A stretch of DNA of 20,796 nucleotides from Acidobacteriaceae bacterium (GTDB taxonomy: Bacteria; Acidobacteriota; Terriglobia; Terriglobales; Acidobacteriaceae). The notes beneath the pieces are model-generated. The model was not told the origin of the DNA. It saw only the letters and a program-made list of their open reading frames with translations, and searched no databases. The DNA lies in the NCBI GenBank assembly GCA_003152795.1, contig PMBA01000225.1, positions 529-21,324 on the forward strand. Direction: 5' to 3'. Positions 1 through 7,692 of the stretch are shown piece by piece (position 1 is the stretch's first letter; the number at the start of each line of letters is the position of its first letter). The translations under genes were made by a program, and so were the position numbers.

Positions 1-699
1 CGCTTCAAAAATCTGCGCGACGCCGGCGATCCCGCCGAGTGCGCCGCCGCCCACGCCCGCAATGGCGCCGACGAAATCGTGTTGCTCGACATCACCGCCA
101 CCAGCGGCAAACGACACACCCTGCTTCACTCCATCCGCGCCACCGCCCGCTCCCTGTTCGTTCCCTTTACCGTCGGCGGAGGAATTCGCCAGCTCGACGA
201 TGCCGCGGCCGTCTTCGATGCCGGCGCCGACAAGATTGCCATCAACTCGGCCGCCGTACGCGACCCCTCACTCATCTCCAGCATCGCCCGGCGCTTTGGT
301 TCGCAGGCGGTAGTCGTCGCCATCGACGCTGGAAAAACCGCCAAAGGCTTCGAAGTTTTCGTCAACGGTGGACGCGTGCCCACGGGACTCGACGCAATTC
401 AATGGGCCCGGCAATCCGCTGCTTGCGGTGCGGGTGAGATCCTGCTGACTTCCATGGACCGTGACGGAACTCAATCCGGCTTTGACTGTGAGTTGGTCCG
501 CGCCGTCACCGAAGCGGTTTCAATCCCTGTCATTGCTTCGGGCGGCGCGGGATCGGAGCGCCACTTCGTCGACGTGTTTCGCGACGGTCATGCTGACGCA
601 GCCCTGGCTGCCTCGATCTTCCACTTCGGCATCGAAAATATCGCCCAACTCAAACGCGACCTGCTCGATGCCGGCATTCCTGTGAGGTGGCCATGTTGA
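1..699 (+). CDS. hisF: Imidazole glycerol phosphate synthase cyclase subunit HisF, 5' truncated by window edge
   Basis: HisF is the cyclase subunit that, with glutaminase HisH, converts PRFAR plus ammonia to imidazole glycerol phosphate and AICAR in cytoplasmic histidine synthesis. The frame is open from base 1. Its first residues ([11 protein letters not shown]) align with residue 22 onward of Thermotoga HisF, so about 21 residues, including the catalytic Asp11, lie outside the window. Visible family hallmarks are the DEIVLLDIT strand, the phosphate-binding FTVGGGI loop, [12 protein letters not shown], the second catalytic Asp in [10 protein letters not shown], and the SGGAG and ALAAS phosphate-binding motifs near the C-terminus. 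The stop overlaps the start of hisA by 7 nt, suggesting translational coupling. The gene is complete at its 3' end and shows no damage. Recognition is by recalled family sequence, not by a search. Confidence 0.96.
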   Translation, partial: RFKNLRDAGDPAECAAAHARNGADEIVLLDITATSGKRHTLLHSIRATARSLFVPFTVGGGIRQLDDAAAVFDAGADKIAINSAAVRDPSLISSIARRFGSQAVVVAIDAGKTAKGFEVFVNGGRVPTGLDAIQWARQSAACGAGEILLTSMDRDGTQSGFDCELVRAVTEAVSIPVIASGGAGSERHFVDVFRDGHADAALAASIFHFGIENIAQLKRDLLDAGIPVRWPC

Positions 700-1367
700 T
701 TCCCTCGATCGACCTGATGGGCGGCAAGATTGTCCAGTTAGTCCAGGGCGAGAAGAAAGCGCTCGAGTTCGACAACTTCGACTATTGGATCGAGAGATTC
801 GCCAACTATCCGCTGGTGCAGGTCATCGACCTCGACTCGGCTCGCGGCGCGGGCAATAACCGCCTCCTGGTCGCGCAGATTGTCCAGCGCCTCAACTGCC
901 AGGTGGGCGGCGGGATTCACAGCCTCGAAACCGCGCGCGAAATTCTCCAAATGGGCGCGCACCGGGTTATCTTCGGCTCCGCGTTGTTTCACGAGGGCAG
1001 GATCAATACCCGGTTCGCTGCCGATTTGGCAGCCGCCCTCGGCACCCCACCGCTGGTCTTTGCCCTCGATTCGCGAGGCGGCCGGGTTGCTATCGACGGC
1101 TGGCGCAAAGAGACTGCCGTGACTCCCTTCGACTTGATGCAGGCGCTCGAACCGTTCTGCGACACTTTTCTCTACACCCACATTGATACCGAGGGGTTGA
1201 TGGGTGGGATCCCGATCGACACCGTGAGCGCACTCCGGCGCGCCACCTCGCGCCGCCTGCTGGTCGCTGGCGGCATCACCACCCAGCAGGAAATCGACTC
1301 CCTCGACGCGCTCGGAATGGATGCCATTGTCGGCATGGCCCTGTATTCAGGCAAAATTTCGCCATAA
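693..1367 (+). CDS. hisA: Phosphoribosylformimino-AICAR ribotide isomerase HisA
   Basis: HisA catalyses the Amadori rearrangement of ProFAR to PRFAR, the step before HisF. It is a cytoplasmic TIM barrel. The ATG at 693 is chosen because GAGG at 684-687 gives a 5-nt spacer and it yields the normal N-terminus [16 protein letters not shown] at 687 would add only two residues and lacks a Shine-Dalgarno. Catalytic candidates are Asp7 in PSIDL, Asp126 in [10 protein letters not shown] and Thr162 in LYTHIDTEG. The phosphate loops VGGGI (71-75) and AGGITT (192-197) are present. At 224 aa it is somewhat shorter than the usual ~240-250 aa, with intact motifs. The order hisF then hisA is the reverse of the common hisA-hisF arrangement. 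Confidence 0.95.
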   Translation: MLIPSIDLMGGKIVQLVQGEKKALEFDNFDYWIERFANYPLVQVIDLDSARGAGNNRLLVAQIVQRLNCQVGGGIHSLETAREILQMGAHRVIFGSALFHEGRINTRFAADLAAALGTPPLVFALDSRGGRVAIDGWRKETAVTPFDLMQALEPFCDTFLYTHIDTEGLMGGIPIDTVSALRRATSRRLLVAGGITTQQEIDSLDALGMDAIVGMALYSGKISP

Positions 1368-1472
1368 AGAAAACCTCCCTCGGCTACCCTGCTCAGTTCC
1401 CGGTTCACCTCGTTCGCTTTGGCATCTGCCGCCATGGCCCTTGAACCTACGCTCTCCCAATTGCACTTCCAT

Positions 1473-1501
1473 TTGCGAACTTTCCTCAACCGCTTTATGT
1501 T
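1473..1501 (+). promoter_or_regulatory. Candidate sigma70-type promoter of the maltodextrin operon
   Basis: TTGCGA (1473-1478) and TATGTT (1496-1501) are separated by 17 bp, each matching four of six consensus bases. They sit 33 bp before the start of the exported alpha-glucosidase, inside the 167-bp gap after hisA. A short inverted repeat TTTCTC-TCTG-GAGAAA (1500-1515) lies between it and the AAGGAG ribosome binding site (1520-1525). No convincing terminator for hisA is seen in the gap, so some read-through is possible. The rest of the gap shows nothing recognisable. Confidence 0.35.
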
Positions 1502-1534
1502 TCTCTCTGGAGAAATATTAAGGAGAGTCATCTC

Positions 1535-3241
1535 ATGTCCTGGCGGCCGTCGCTGTCATCGCTGATCCTGCTCTTGCTGTTGACCTTTTCTTGTTCCCTT
1601 TCCGCCGCTGCTCAAACCCAGCCGGTCGATGCCGAAGGCCATCAGTGGTGGCAGCACGCCGTGTTTTACGAAATCTATCCCCGCAGTTTTGCCGACAGCA
1701 ATAACGACGGCGTCGGCGACCTCAACGGCATCAGCTCCAAAATGAGTTACCTCCATGAACTGGGCGTCGACGCCATCTGGATCACTCCCTGTTTTCCCTC
1801 CCCCCAGGTCGATTTCGGCTACGACGTTGCCGACTACCGGAACATCGACCCCATGTACGGAAACCTCGCCGACTTCGATCACATGGTGGCCGAGGGCAGG
1901 AAACACCATGTCCGCATCATCCTCGATTTTGTCCCGAACCACACCTCCGACCAGCATCCCTGGTTTCAGGACTCCAGGTCTTCGCGCACCGCTGAGCATC
2001 GCGACTGGTACATCTGGCGCGACGGCAAAGCGGCCGGCCAGCCACCCAACAACTGGATTTCAATCTTCGGCGGTTCGGCTTGGACCCTCGATCCCGCCAC
2101 CAATCAGTTCTATTACCACTTCTTCTATGCCCAGCAGCCCGACCTCAACTGGCGCAATCCCGCGGTTGAAAAAGTAATGCTCGATGGCACCCGCTGGTGG
2201 TACCAGCGCGGCGTTTCCGGCTTCCGCCTCGACGCCGTTGACACCCTCTTTGAAGATCCCCAACTGCGCGACAATCCCGTCCTTGACGGCACCAACAAGC
2301 AGGGCGATCCCAACATGCAGAATAAAAACAACACCAATTTTCCCGAGGTTCATGAGGTGCTGCGGAAGTTGCGCAAAGTTGCCGACGAGTCTGACGCCGT
2401 CCTCATCGGCGAGACCTGGACTGCCAACGTCGACGAACTCGACCGTTACTACGGCCAGGGCGGCAATGAACTCCAGATGCCCATGGACTTCATGTTCACC
2501 ACCGTCAACAAACTTTCCCCACCCGAATTCCGGCGCCAGATTGCGGCCGTCGATGGCGCTCACGGTTGGCCCGTGTTCGTGATCAGCAATCACGATATCG
2601 TCCGCTCCTACAACCGCTACGGAGACGGCAAGAACAACGACGCCATCGCCAAGCTCATGGGCGCCTTCTACCTGACTCTGCGCGGCACCCCCATCATGTA
2701 TTACGGCGAAGAAATCGGCATGGAGAACAACGACCCCACCCGCAAGCAGGACGTGAAAGACCCGATCGGCCGCACCGGATGGCCGCAGGAAAAAGGCCGC
2801 GACGGCGAACGCACCCCCATGCAGTGGAACACCACCCCCAACGCCGGATTCAGCCAGAAAGATCCCTGGCTTCCCCCGCCGCCCAGCTTCCAGACTCACA
2901 ACGTGGCGACCGAATCCAAAGACCCCAACTCGGTGCTCAACCTCTACAAGAAAGTCCTCGCCCTGCGCCACACCAACCCGGCCTTACTCGAAGGCACCTA
3001 TACCGCTCTCAACCAGGACGACCCCAACGTGATGTCCTACCTGCGCGCCTACAAGGGTAAAGCCTTGCTCGTGGCCCTGAACATGTCGGCCACTCCGCAG
3101 AAAATCGTCTTCAACCTTGCCCCCCAGGGATTCGCAAGCGCCACCCTGAAAACCCTGATCGCGTCGCCCAAGGCATCCTTCAATCGCAATGAGGTTACAC
3201 TCCTTCCCTTCGGACTGCTCATCGCTGAAGTGAAGCAGTAA
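1535..3241 (+). CDS. Exported GH13 alpha-glucosidase (oligo-1,6-glucosidase/alpha-glucosidase type)
   Basis: A glycoside hydrolase family 13 enzyme that hydrolyses terminal alpha-glucosidic bonds of malto-oligosaccharides. The 568-aa product starts with a classical signal peptide (hydrophobic core about 8-19, likely cleavage after AAA at 26), so it acts in the periplasm or outside. GH13 conserved regions are in order: DFVPNH (131-136), the QPDLNW signature of the oligo-1,6-glucosidase/alpha-glucosidase group (201-206), GFRLDAVD with nucleophile Asp233, LIGETW with acid/base Glu293, and ISNHD with Asp354. The residue after the nucleophile is Ala, not the Val typical of strict alpha-1,6 enzymes, which hints at alpha-1,4 activity (inference). 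AAGGAG at 1520-1525 supports the ATG. It is first in an operon with malQ (64-nt gap) and a sugar permease. Trehalose- or sucrose-active GH13 relatives cannot be excluded. Confidence 0.92.
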   Translation: MSWRPSLSSLILLLLLTFSCSLSAAAQTQPVDAEGHQWWQHAVFYEIYPRSFADSNNDGVGDLNGISSKMSYLHELGVDAIWITPCFPSPQVDFGYDVADYRNIDPMYGNLADFDHMVAEGRKHHVRIILDFVPNHTSDQHPWFQDSRSSRTAEHRDWYIWRDGKAAGQPPNNWISIFGGSAWTLDPATNQFYYHFFYAQQPDLNWRNPAVEKVMLDGTRWWYQRGVSGFRLDAVDTLFEDPQLRDNPVLDGTNKQGDPNMQNKNNTNFPEVHEVLRKLRKVADESDAVLIGETWTANVDELDRYYGQGGNELQMPMDFMFTTVNKLSPPEFRRQIAAVDGAHGWPVFVISNHDIVRSYNRYGDGKNNDAIAKLMGAFYLTLRGTPIMYYGEEIGMENNDPTRKQDVKDPIGRTGWPQEKGRDGERTPMQWNTTPNAGFSQKDPWLPPPPSFQTHNVATESKDPNSVLNLYKKVLALRHTNPALLEGTYTALNQDDPNVMSYLRAYKGKALLVALNMSATPQKIVFNLAPQGFASATLKTLIASPKASFNRNEVTLLPFGLLIAEVKQ

Positions 3242-3305
3242 AGGAAACACAACCTGAATTTCTGACGCCTTGCCCTAACGCCGCCCATCTGCGTATTGTT
3301 ACGGA

Positions 3306-4838
3306 GTGAAGTTCCCCCGATGCAGTGGCATTCTTCTCCACTTCACTTCGCTGCCCGGCCGTTTAGGCATCGGTGATCTCGGTCCCTCCGCCTGCGAATT
3401 CGCCGACTTCCTCTTCGCCGCCGGACAGAAGTTGTGGCAGGTGCTCCCCCTCAATCCCACCGGATACGGCGATTCCCCCTACCAGTGCTTCTCCGCCTTT
3501 GCCGGCAATCCCATGTTGCTCAGCATTGAGCGCTTGCGCGAGCGCGGCCTGCTGCAAACCGCGGACCTGGCTCAAGCGCCTCTCTTTCCCGAAGACTCCG
3601 TCGATTATGGCCCGGTGATCGAATTCAAAATGGCATTGTTACGAGGGGCTGCCCAGGTTTTCTTCGCCGACGGTTCCCGCTCCGATCGCGCCGCCTTCGA
3701 TCGCTTTTGCAAAAGCGCCAGCCCTTGGCTCGACGACTACGCCCTCTTCATGGCCTGCAAAGATGCGCACCACGGAACCATGTGGACCTCATGGGACGCC
3801 CCGATTCGCCAGCGAGACCCTCATGCCATCGGCGAGTGGTCAAGAAAACTCGCGCCCGAACTGAATGCTTACAAGTATTGGCAATTCGAATTCTTCCAGC
3901 AGTGGGAGACTCTCAAAGCCTATTGCCAGCAGCGCGCCATCCGCTTCATGGGAGACGTCCCCATCTATGTCGCCCACGACAGCGCCGACGTCTGGGCTCA
4001 TCCCGAATTGTTCCGTCTCGACGATCAGGGCCGCCCCACCGTGGTCTCCGGCGTGCCCCCGGATTATTTCAGCGCTACCGGACAGCTTTGGGGAAATCCT
4101 ATTTATCGCTGGGACCTCCTCGCCACCACCGGATACAAGTGGTGGATCGAGCGCTTCCGTGCCTCCCTCGCCCTTTTCGATATGGTGCGCCTCGATCATT
4201 TCCGCGGCTTTGAGTCTTACTGGGAAGTTCCCTCCGGCGAATCAACCGCCATCCACGGACGCTGGATCAAAGGTCCCGGCGAAGACTTTCTCTCGGCGCT
4301 GCAAAACGCCTTTGGCGGACTCCCGATCGTCGCCGAGAACCTCGGCGTGATCACTCCTCCGGTGGAGAAATTGCGCCAGCAGTTCGGCCTCCCCGGCATG
4401 AGCCTCCTGCAATTCGCCTTCGGCAATGATCCCCAGGGTCCATCGTTTCGCCCCCATAATTACAGTCGTGATCTCGTCGCCTACACCGGCGGCCACGACA
4501 ATGACACCACCGTCGGCTGGTGGTCCAGTTCCGGCGCCGCCGACAGCACGCGCTCTCCTGACGATGTCCGCAAAGAGCGCGCCTTCGCCCGCAGATATCT
4601 CAACTTCCATAACCCGGACGATTCCGAAATTAACTGGGTTATGATCCACGCCGTGCTCGCCTCCGTCGCTGACGTTGCCATTGTCCCCTTGCAGGATGTG
4701 CTCGGCCTGGGCAGCACCGCCCGCATGAACCTCCCCGGCACGGTCAGCGGAAACTGGAAATGGCGTTATCGCCCCGGCGCTCTGAAACCCGAGTTGAGCG
4801 CAAGACTTCGAGAGCTGGTTACCCTTTACGATCGCTAG
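3306..4838 (+). CDS. malQ: 4-alpha-glucanotransferase (amylomaltase, GH77)
   Basis: MalQ transfers maltodextrin segments between acceptors, releasing glucose and lengthening chains so that short maltodextrins can be used. It has no signal peptide and is cytoplasmic. The 510-aa length equals the usual bacterial amylomaltase. The start is a GTG with only a weak GGAG overlapping it. It is accepted because the family's conserved N-terminal SGILLHFTSLPG (7-18) begins six residues in and no other in-frame start precedes it. The catalytic residues match Thermus MalQ closely in position: Asp297 in RLDHFRGF, Glu344 in VAENLG, and Asp398 in GGHDND. The GDSPYQ motif (55-60) is also present. It lies second in the operon, 64 nt after the alpha-glucosidase and 24 nt before the permease. 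The weak start may hold its level below that of its neighbours. Confidence 0.95.
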   Translation: MKFPRCSGILLHFTSLPGRLGIGDLGPSACEFADFLFAAGQKLWQVLPLNPTGYGDSPYQCFSAFAGNPMLLSIERLRERGLLQTADLAQAPLFPEDSVDYGPVIEFKMALLRGAAQVFFADGSRSDRAAFDRFCKSASPWLDDYALFMACKDAHHGTMWTSWDAPIRQRDPHAIGEWSRKLAPELNAYKYWQFEFFQQWETLKAYCQQRAIRFMGDVPIYVAHDSADVWAHPELFRLDDQGRPTVVSGVPPDYFSATGQLWGNPIYRWDLLATTGYKWWIERFRASLALFDMVRLDHFRGFESYWEVPSGESTAIHGRWIKGPGEDFLSALQNAFGGLPIVAENLGVITPPVEKLRQQFGLPGMSLLQFAFGNDPQGPSFRPHNYSRDLVAYTGGHDNDTTVGWWSSSGAADSTRSPDDVRKERAFARRYLNFHNPDDSEINWVMIHAVLASVADVAIVPLQDVLGLGSTARMNLPGTVSGNWKWRYRPGALKPELSARLRELVTLYDR

Positions 4839-4862
4839 AAGAATCGTCTTGAGGATGAATCC

Positions 4863-6215
4863 ATGGACAAGCCGCCACGCAACTTCTGGCAGATTTGGAA
4901 TATGAGCTTCGGGTTCCTCGGCATCCAGTTCGGCTGGGGATTGCAGATGGCCAACATGAGTTCCATCTACGAATACCTCGGCGCCAGGGCCGATCAGATC
5001 CCCATCCTCTGGCTCGCCGCGCCCCTCACCGGATTGATCGTCCAGCCCATCATCGGTCACGCCAGCGACCGCACCTGGGGCCCACTCGGCCGCCGCCGTC
5101 CTTACTTCCTCGCCGGTGCCATTCTCAGTTCCATCGCCCTTATCCTCATGCCCCGCAGTTCCACCCTCTGGATGGCCGCCGGTCTGCTCTGGATCCTCGA
5201 CGCCTCCATCAACATCAGCATGGAGCCCTTTCGCGCGTTTGTCGCCGACCTCCTCCCCGAATTTCAGCGCACCCGCGGTTTTGCCATGCAGAGCCTCTTC
5301 ATCGGACTCGGCGCAGTAATTGCCTCCGCTTTACCTTACCTGCTCACCAACGTTTTTCACGTAGCCGAAACCAGGGCCGCCGGAGCCATCCCTTTCACCG
5401 TCCGTCTTTCTTTTTACATCGGCGCCGCGGCGTTCCTGGGCGCCGTACTTTGGACCATTCTTACGACGAAGGAGTATCCGCCAGAGAATCTTGCGGAATT
5501 TCAGCAACAAAAGACGGACCACGCGGGCTTCGGCGCCGCCGCCCGCGAAATCCTCGCTTCCATCCGCCAGATGCCCCCCACCATGCGCCAACTCGCCTGG
5601 GTCCAGATCTGTACCTGGCTCGCTTTGTTTTGCATGTGGCTCTACTTCCCCGTCGCCGTCGCGCGCAATGTCTTCGGCGCCTCAGACACAAATTCTCCCC
5701 TCTACTCCGCGGGAGTCGAGTGGGCCGGCGTTTGCTTCGGAATGTACTCCCTCGTCTGTTTCGGATTCTCTTTCCTGCTGCCCGCCCTCGCCCGCCAGTT
5801 CGGGCGCAAGGCAACCCACACCCTCTGCCTGATTTGCGGCGGCTTCGGCCTGCTCTCCGTCGCCCTCATTCACACCAAGTATCTGCTCCTGCTCTCCATG
5901 GCCGGAGTCGGCGTCGCCTGGGCCAGCACCCTCTCCATGCCCTACTCCATCCTTGCTGGTTCGCTGCCTCACGGTAAGACCGGAGTCTACATGGGGATAT
6001 TCAACTTCTTCATCGTCATTCCAGAAATCACGGCATCCCTTGGATTCGGCTGGATCATGGGCCACCTCCTGCACAACAACCGGATCTCCGCCGTCGTGGC
6101 GGGCGGGATCTTCTTCATCCTGGCGGCGATCCTGACCCAGCGCGTGGAGGACCTCTACGACTTGCGGCACCCCAGCAGTTCACTTCCCGGCAACACCCTC
6201 GCGGCCAAATCCTGA
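4863..6215 (+). CDS. MFS sugar permease, SLC45/sucrose-maltose transporter-like
   Basis: A 450-aa inner-membrane protein with about 12 hydrophobic segments. The loop between the second and third segments carries SDRTWGPLGRRRP (68-80), the form of the MFS signature typical of SLC45/plant-SUT-like proton-coupled disaccharide transporters. The N-terminal NFWQIWNMSFGFLGIQFGW is also characteristic of that group in Proteobacteria and Acidobacteria. GAGGA at 4851-4855 is 7 nt from the ATG. It is the last gene of the alpha-glucosidase-malQ operon, so maltose or short maltodextrin is the likely substrate. The Caulobacter mal locus similarly pairs a TonB receptor with an MFS-type maltose transporter. 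Its stop lies only 10 bp from the stop of the convergent regulator gene. Substrate identity is inferred from context. Confidence 0.88.
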   Translation: MDKPPRNFWQIWNMSFGFLGIQFGWGLQMANMSSIYEYLGARADQIPILWLAAPLTGLIVQPIIGHASDRTWGPLGRRRPYFLAGAILSSIALILMPRSSTLWMAAGLLWILDASINISMEPFRAFVADLLPEFQRTRGFAMQSLFIGLGAVIASALPYLLTNVFHVAETRAAGAIPFTVRLSFYIGAAAFLGAVLWTILTTKEYPPENLAEFQQQKTDHAGFGAAAREILASIRQMPPTMRQLAWVQICTWLALFCMWLYFPVAVARNVFGASDTNSPLYSAGVEWAGVCFGMYSLVCFGFSFLLPALARQFGRKATHTLCLICGGFGLLSVALIHTKYLLLLSMAGVGVAWASTLSMPYSILAGSLPHGKTGVYMGIFNFFIVIPEITASLGFGWIMGHLLHNNRISAVVAGGIFFILAAILTQRVEDLYDLRHPSSSLPGNTLAAKS

Positions 6216-6225
6216 ACCTGACGAC

Positions 6226-7491
6226 TCACCGCGCCCGCACGGCGACCAGTTCCGTTCCGACCGGTACCCCGCGAGTGATCTTCACTCGCAGCAGCGCATC
6301 GAACGGCCTCATCCCTCCCCCGCTCGCCTCCGGAATTTCGCGCACCAATTTCTCCACCGACTCCTGCCGGCAAACAAACTCCACCGCCCCTTGCGTCCCG
6401 AACGTTGTCGTTCCCGCCAGTATCATCACGTACTGGGAACCGTTTCCCGGCACCAGTCCAACCACCGCATAATCCTCCGTCAGCAGCGCATTCGAAGGAC
6501 TCGCCAGGTAAATGCCTGCCTCTCCCGCCTTCGGATGTTTGCTGACAATCGCTAGATCGCCTTCTCGCGGACCTGACGCCATCCTTTGAAATACGAATTC
6601 CTGCGTGTTCGGAATATCCAGCAACGATAGGTTTTCCGATGGAGAACCGACAAAAATCAGGTTGTTGTTCTTCACGTCGTCCAGCGTGAACAAGCTTCCT
6701 CGTTTCACCCGTACCTTCCGTCCCAACGTGCCGAACGCATCGTCCAGCGCGTGGATGGCTAGCACCTCTCCCACTCCCGTGTAGTGGTCGTATACGGTGC
6801 TCTTGGAATCCTGCCGCGAATTGTAGTAACGCATTCCCGTCTCCGGTCGTCCCACAAACGCTGCATTGCTGAAGATCACCCAGGGCTCCTCCTCTCCCGC
6901 CGTAAACGGCCTCCAAAACACCGCCAGAGCGCCCCCGCTCCGCGCCGCGCTTGGCACCGCCACTCCCGGTTCTCGCAGGTTCCGGCTCCCCAGCACACCC
7001 CCCAAAACCATCAGCGCCGCAATCAGTCCCACCAGCAGCACCACCACTGCGATCCGCCAGCGCGCCGGAACCACTTCCACCACCATGCCGCGCGGCATCT
7101 CCCGCGGTCCCGCGTTCTGACCCGGCGCCTGCGCTTCCACCGCCCTCGCCTCGAAAACCAGGTGATAGCTTCCTTTCGGAATTCTCACCACGATCGGATC
7201 CGCCGTCCCCTCCCCCGCGTAATACTCCGCCAGCTTCAGCCGAAGACGTCCGGCTTGCACCCGGATCGTCGAGTCCGATTGCGGATCAAAATCCGTCGAC
7301 CGCCCATACACTTCGGTCGCAATCTGATACTCCTTCAATGGCGCTTCGGGATGATAGAGGGCTTGTTTTGCTAGGTATTGCAACAGCTTGCACAGCGATT
7401 CCGAGCCCCGTAGGCTATGGCTTTTAATAATGTTATCTATTTGTTGGAAGAATTGTTCCGGCCCGGCGGCGAAGGTGCGTGTCACAGCCAT
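6226..7491 (-). CDS. Membrane-anchored transcriptional regulator with N-terminal winged-helix-like domain
   Basis: The 421-aa product has a cytoplasmic N-terminal domain (about 28-114) containing LKEYQIATEVYGRSTDFDP, TIRVQAGRLRLKLAEYY and VRIPKGSYHLVF. This pattern occurs at the N-terminus of many acidobacterial and rhizobial membrane regulators and adenylate-cyclase-like proteins. It probably folds as a winged helix (family recollection). One transmembrane segment follows at about 147-167, then a Pro/Ala/Ser linker and a ~230-residue periplasmic domain that I do not recognise. The layout is that of a ToxR/CadC-like one-component regulator sensing a periplasmic signal. No Shine-Dalgarno precedes the ATG at 7491. 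It is convergent with the sugar permease and divergent from the TonB receptor (201-bp gap), so control of this maltodextrin locus is the natural inference. Confidence 0.75.
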   Translation of the reverse strand: MAVTRTFAAGPEQFFQQIDNIIKSHSLRGSESLCKLLQYLAKQALYHPEAPLKEYQIATEVYGRSTDFDPQSDSTIRVQAGRLRLKLAEYYAGEGTADPIVVRIPKGSYHLVFEARAVEAQAPGQNAGPREMPRGMVVEVVPARWRIAVVVLLVGLIAALMVLGGVLGSRNLREPGVAVPSAARSGGALAVFWRPFTAGEEEPWVIFSNAAFVGRPETGMRYYNSRQDSKSTVYDHYTGVGEVLAIHALDDAFGTLGRKVRVKRGSLFTLDDVKNNNLIFVGSPSENLSLLDIPNTQEFVFQRMASGPREGDLAIVSKHPKAGEAGIYLASPSNALLTEDYAVVGLVPGNGSQYVMILAGTTTFGTQGAVEFVCRQESVEKLVREIPEASGGGMRPFDALLRVKITRGVPVGTELVAVRAR

Positions 7492-7584
7492 TTAACAATG
7501 AGGTAACTTGGAATCGTATCTCAATACAACAACGGCATTTTACTCCAGTAACCGTTTAAAAACCTAGTGAAACGTACGCCAGCG

Positions 7585-7672
7585 AGCGCTTTGCGCTAAG
7601 ACATGCTCCATGTTGCTCGGCGTGTGTAGTTTTGCTCCAAAGCCAACGTCTCCCGACATCCACGAAGATGTC
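7585..7672. promoter_or_regulatory. Inverted repeats in the regulator/TonB-receptor divergent region
   Basis: Three short perfect inverted repeats lie in the 201-bp divergent gap. They are AGCGC-TTT-GCGCT (7585-7597), ACATG-CTC-CATGT (7601-7613) and GACATC-CACGAA-GATGTC (7655-7672). The first two could be operators, for example for the adjacent membrane regulator. The third is 8 bp upstream of the receptor's GGAGGA (7681-7686) and could form a leader hairpin. I found no convincing -35/-10 pair for either gene. Function is inferred from position only. Confidence 0.3.
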
Positions 7673-7692
7673 CAAAAATTGGAGGAAGCATT

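Noticed and set aside
1535..1612. Lipoprotein signal (TFSC) in the alpha-glucosidase
   Set aside because: Phe at the -2 position and Ser at -1 without Leu at -3 make a poor lipobox; cleavage after AAA at residue 26 fits better.
2060..2971. 303-aa minus-strand ORF within the alpha-glucosidase
   Set aside because: It is a codon-bias shadow of the GH13 gene in GC-rich DNA, with no start signal or domain. The same applies to 4242-5060(-), 9484-10305(-), 15015-15974(+) and 19323-20243(-).
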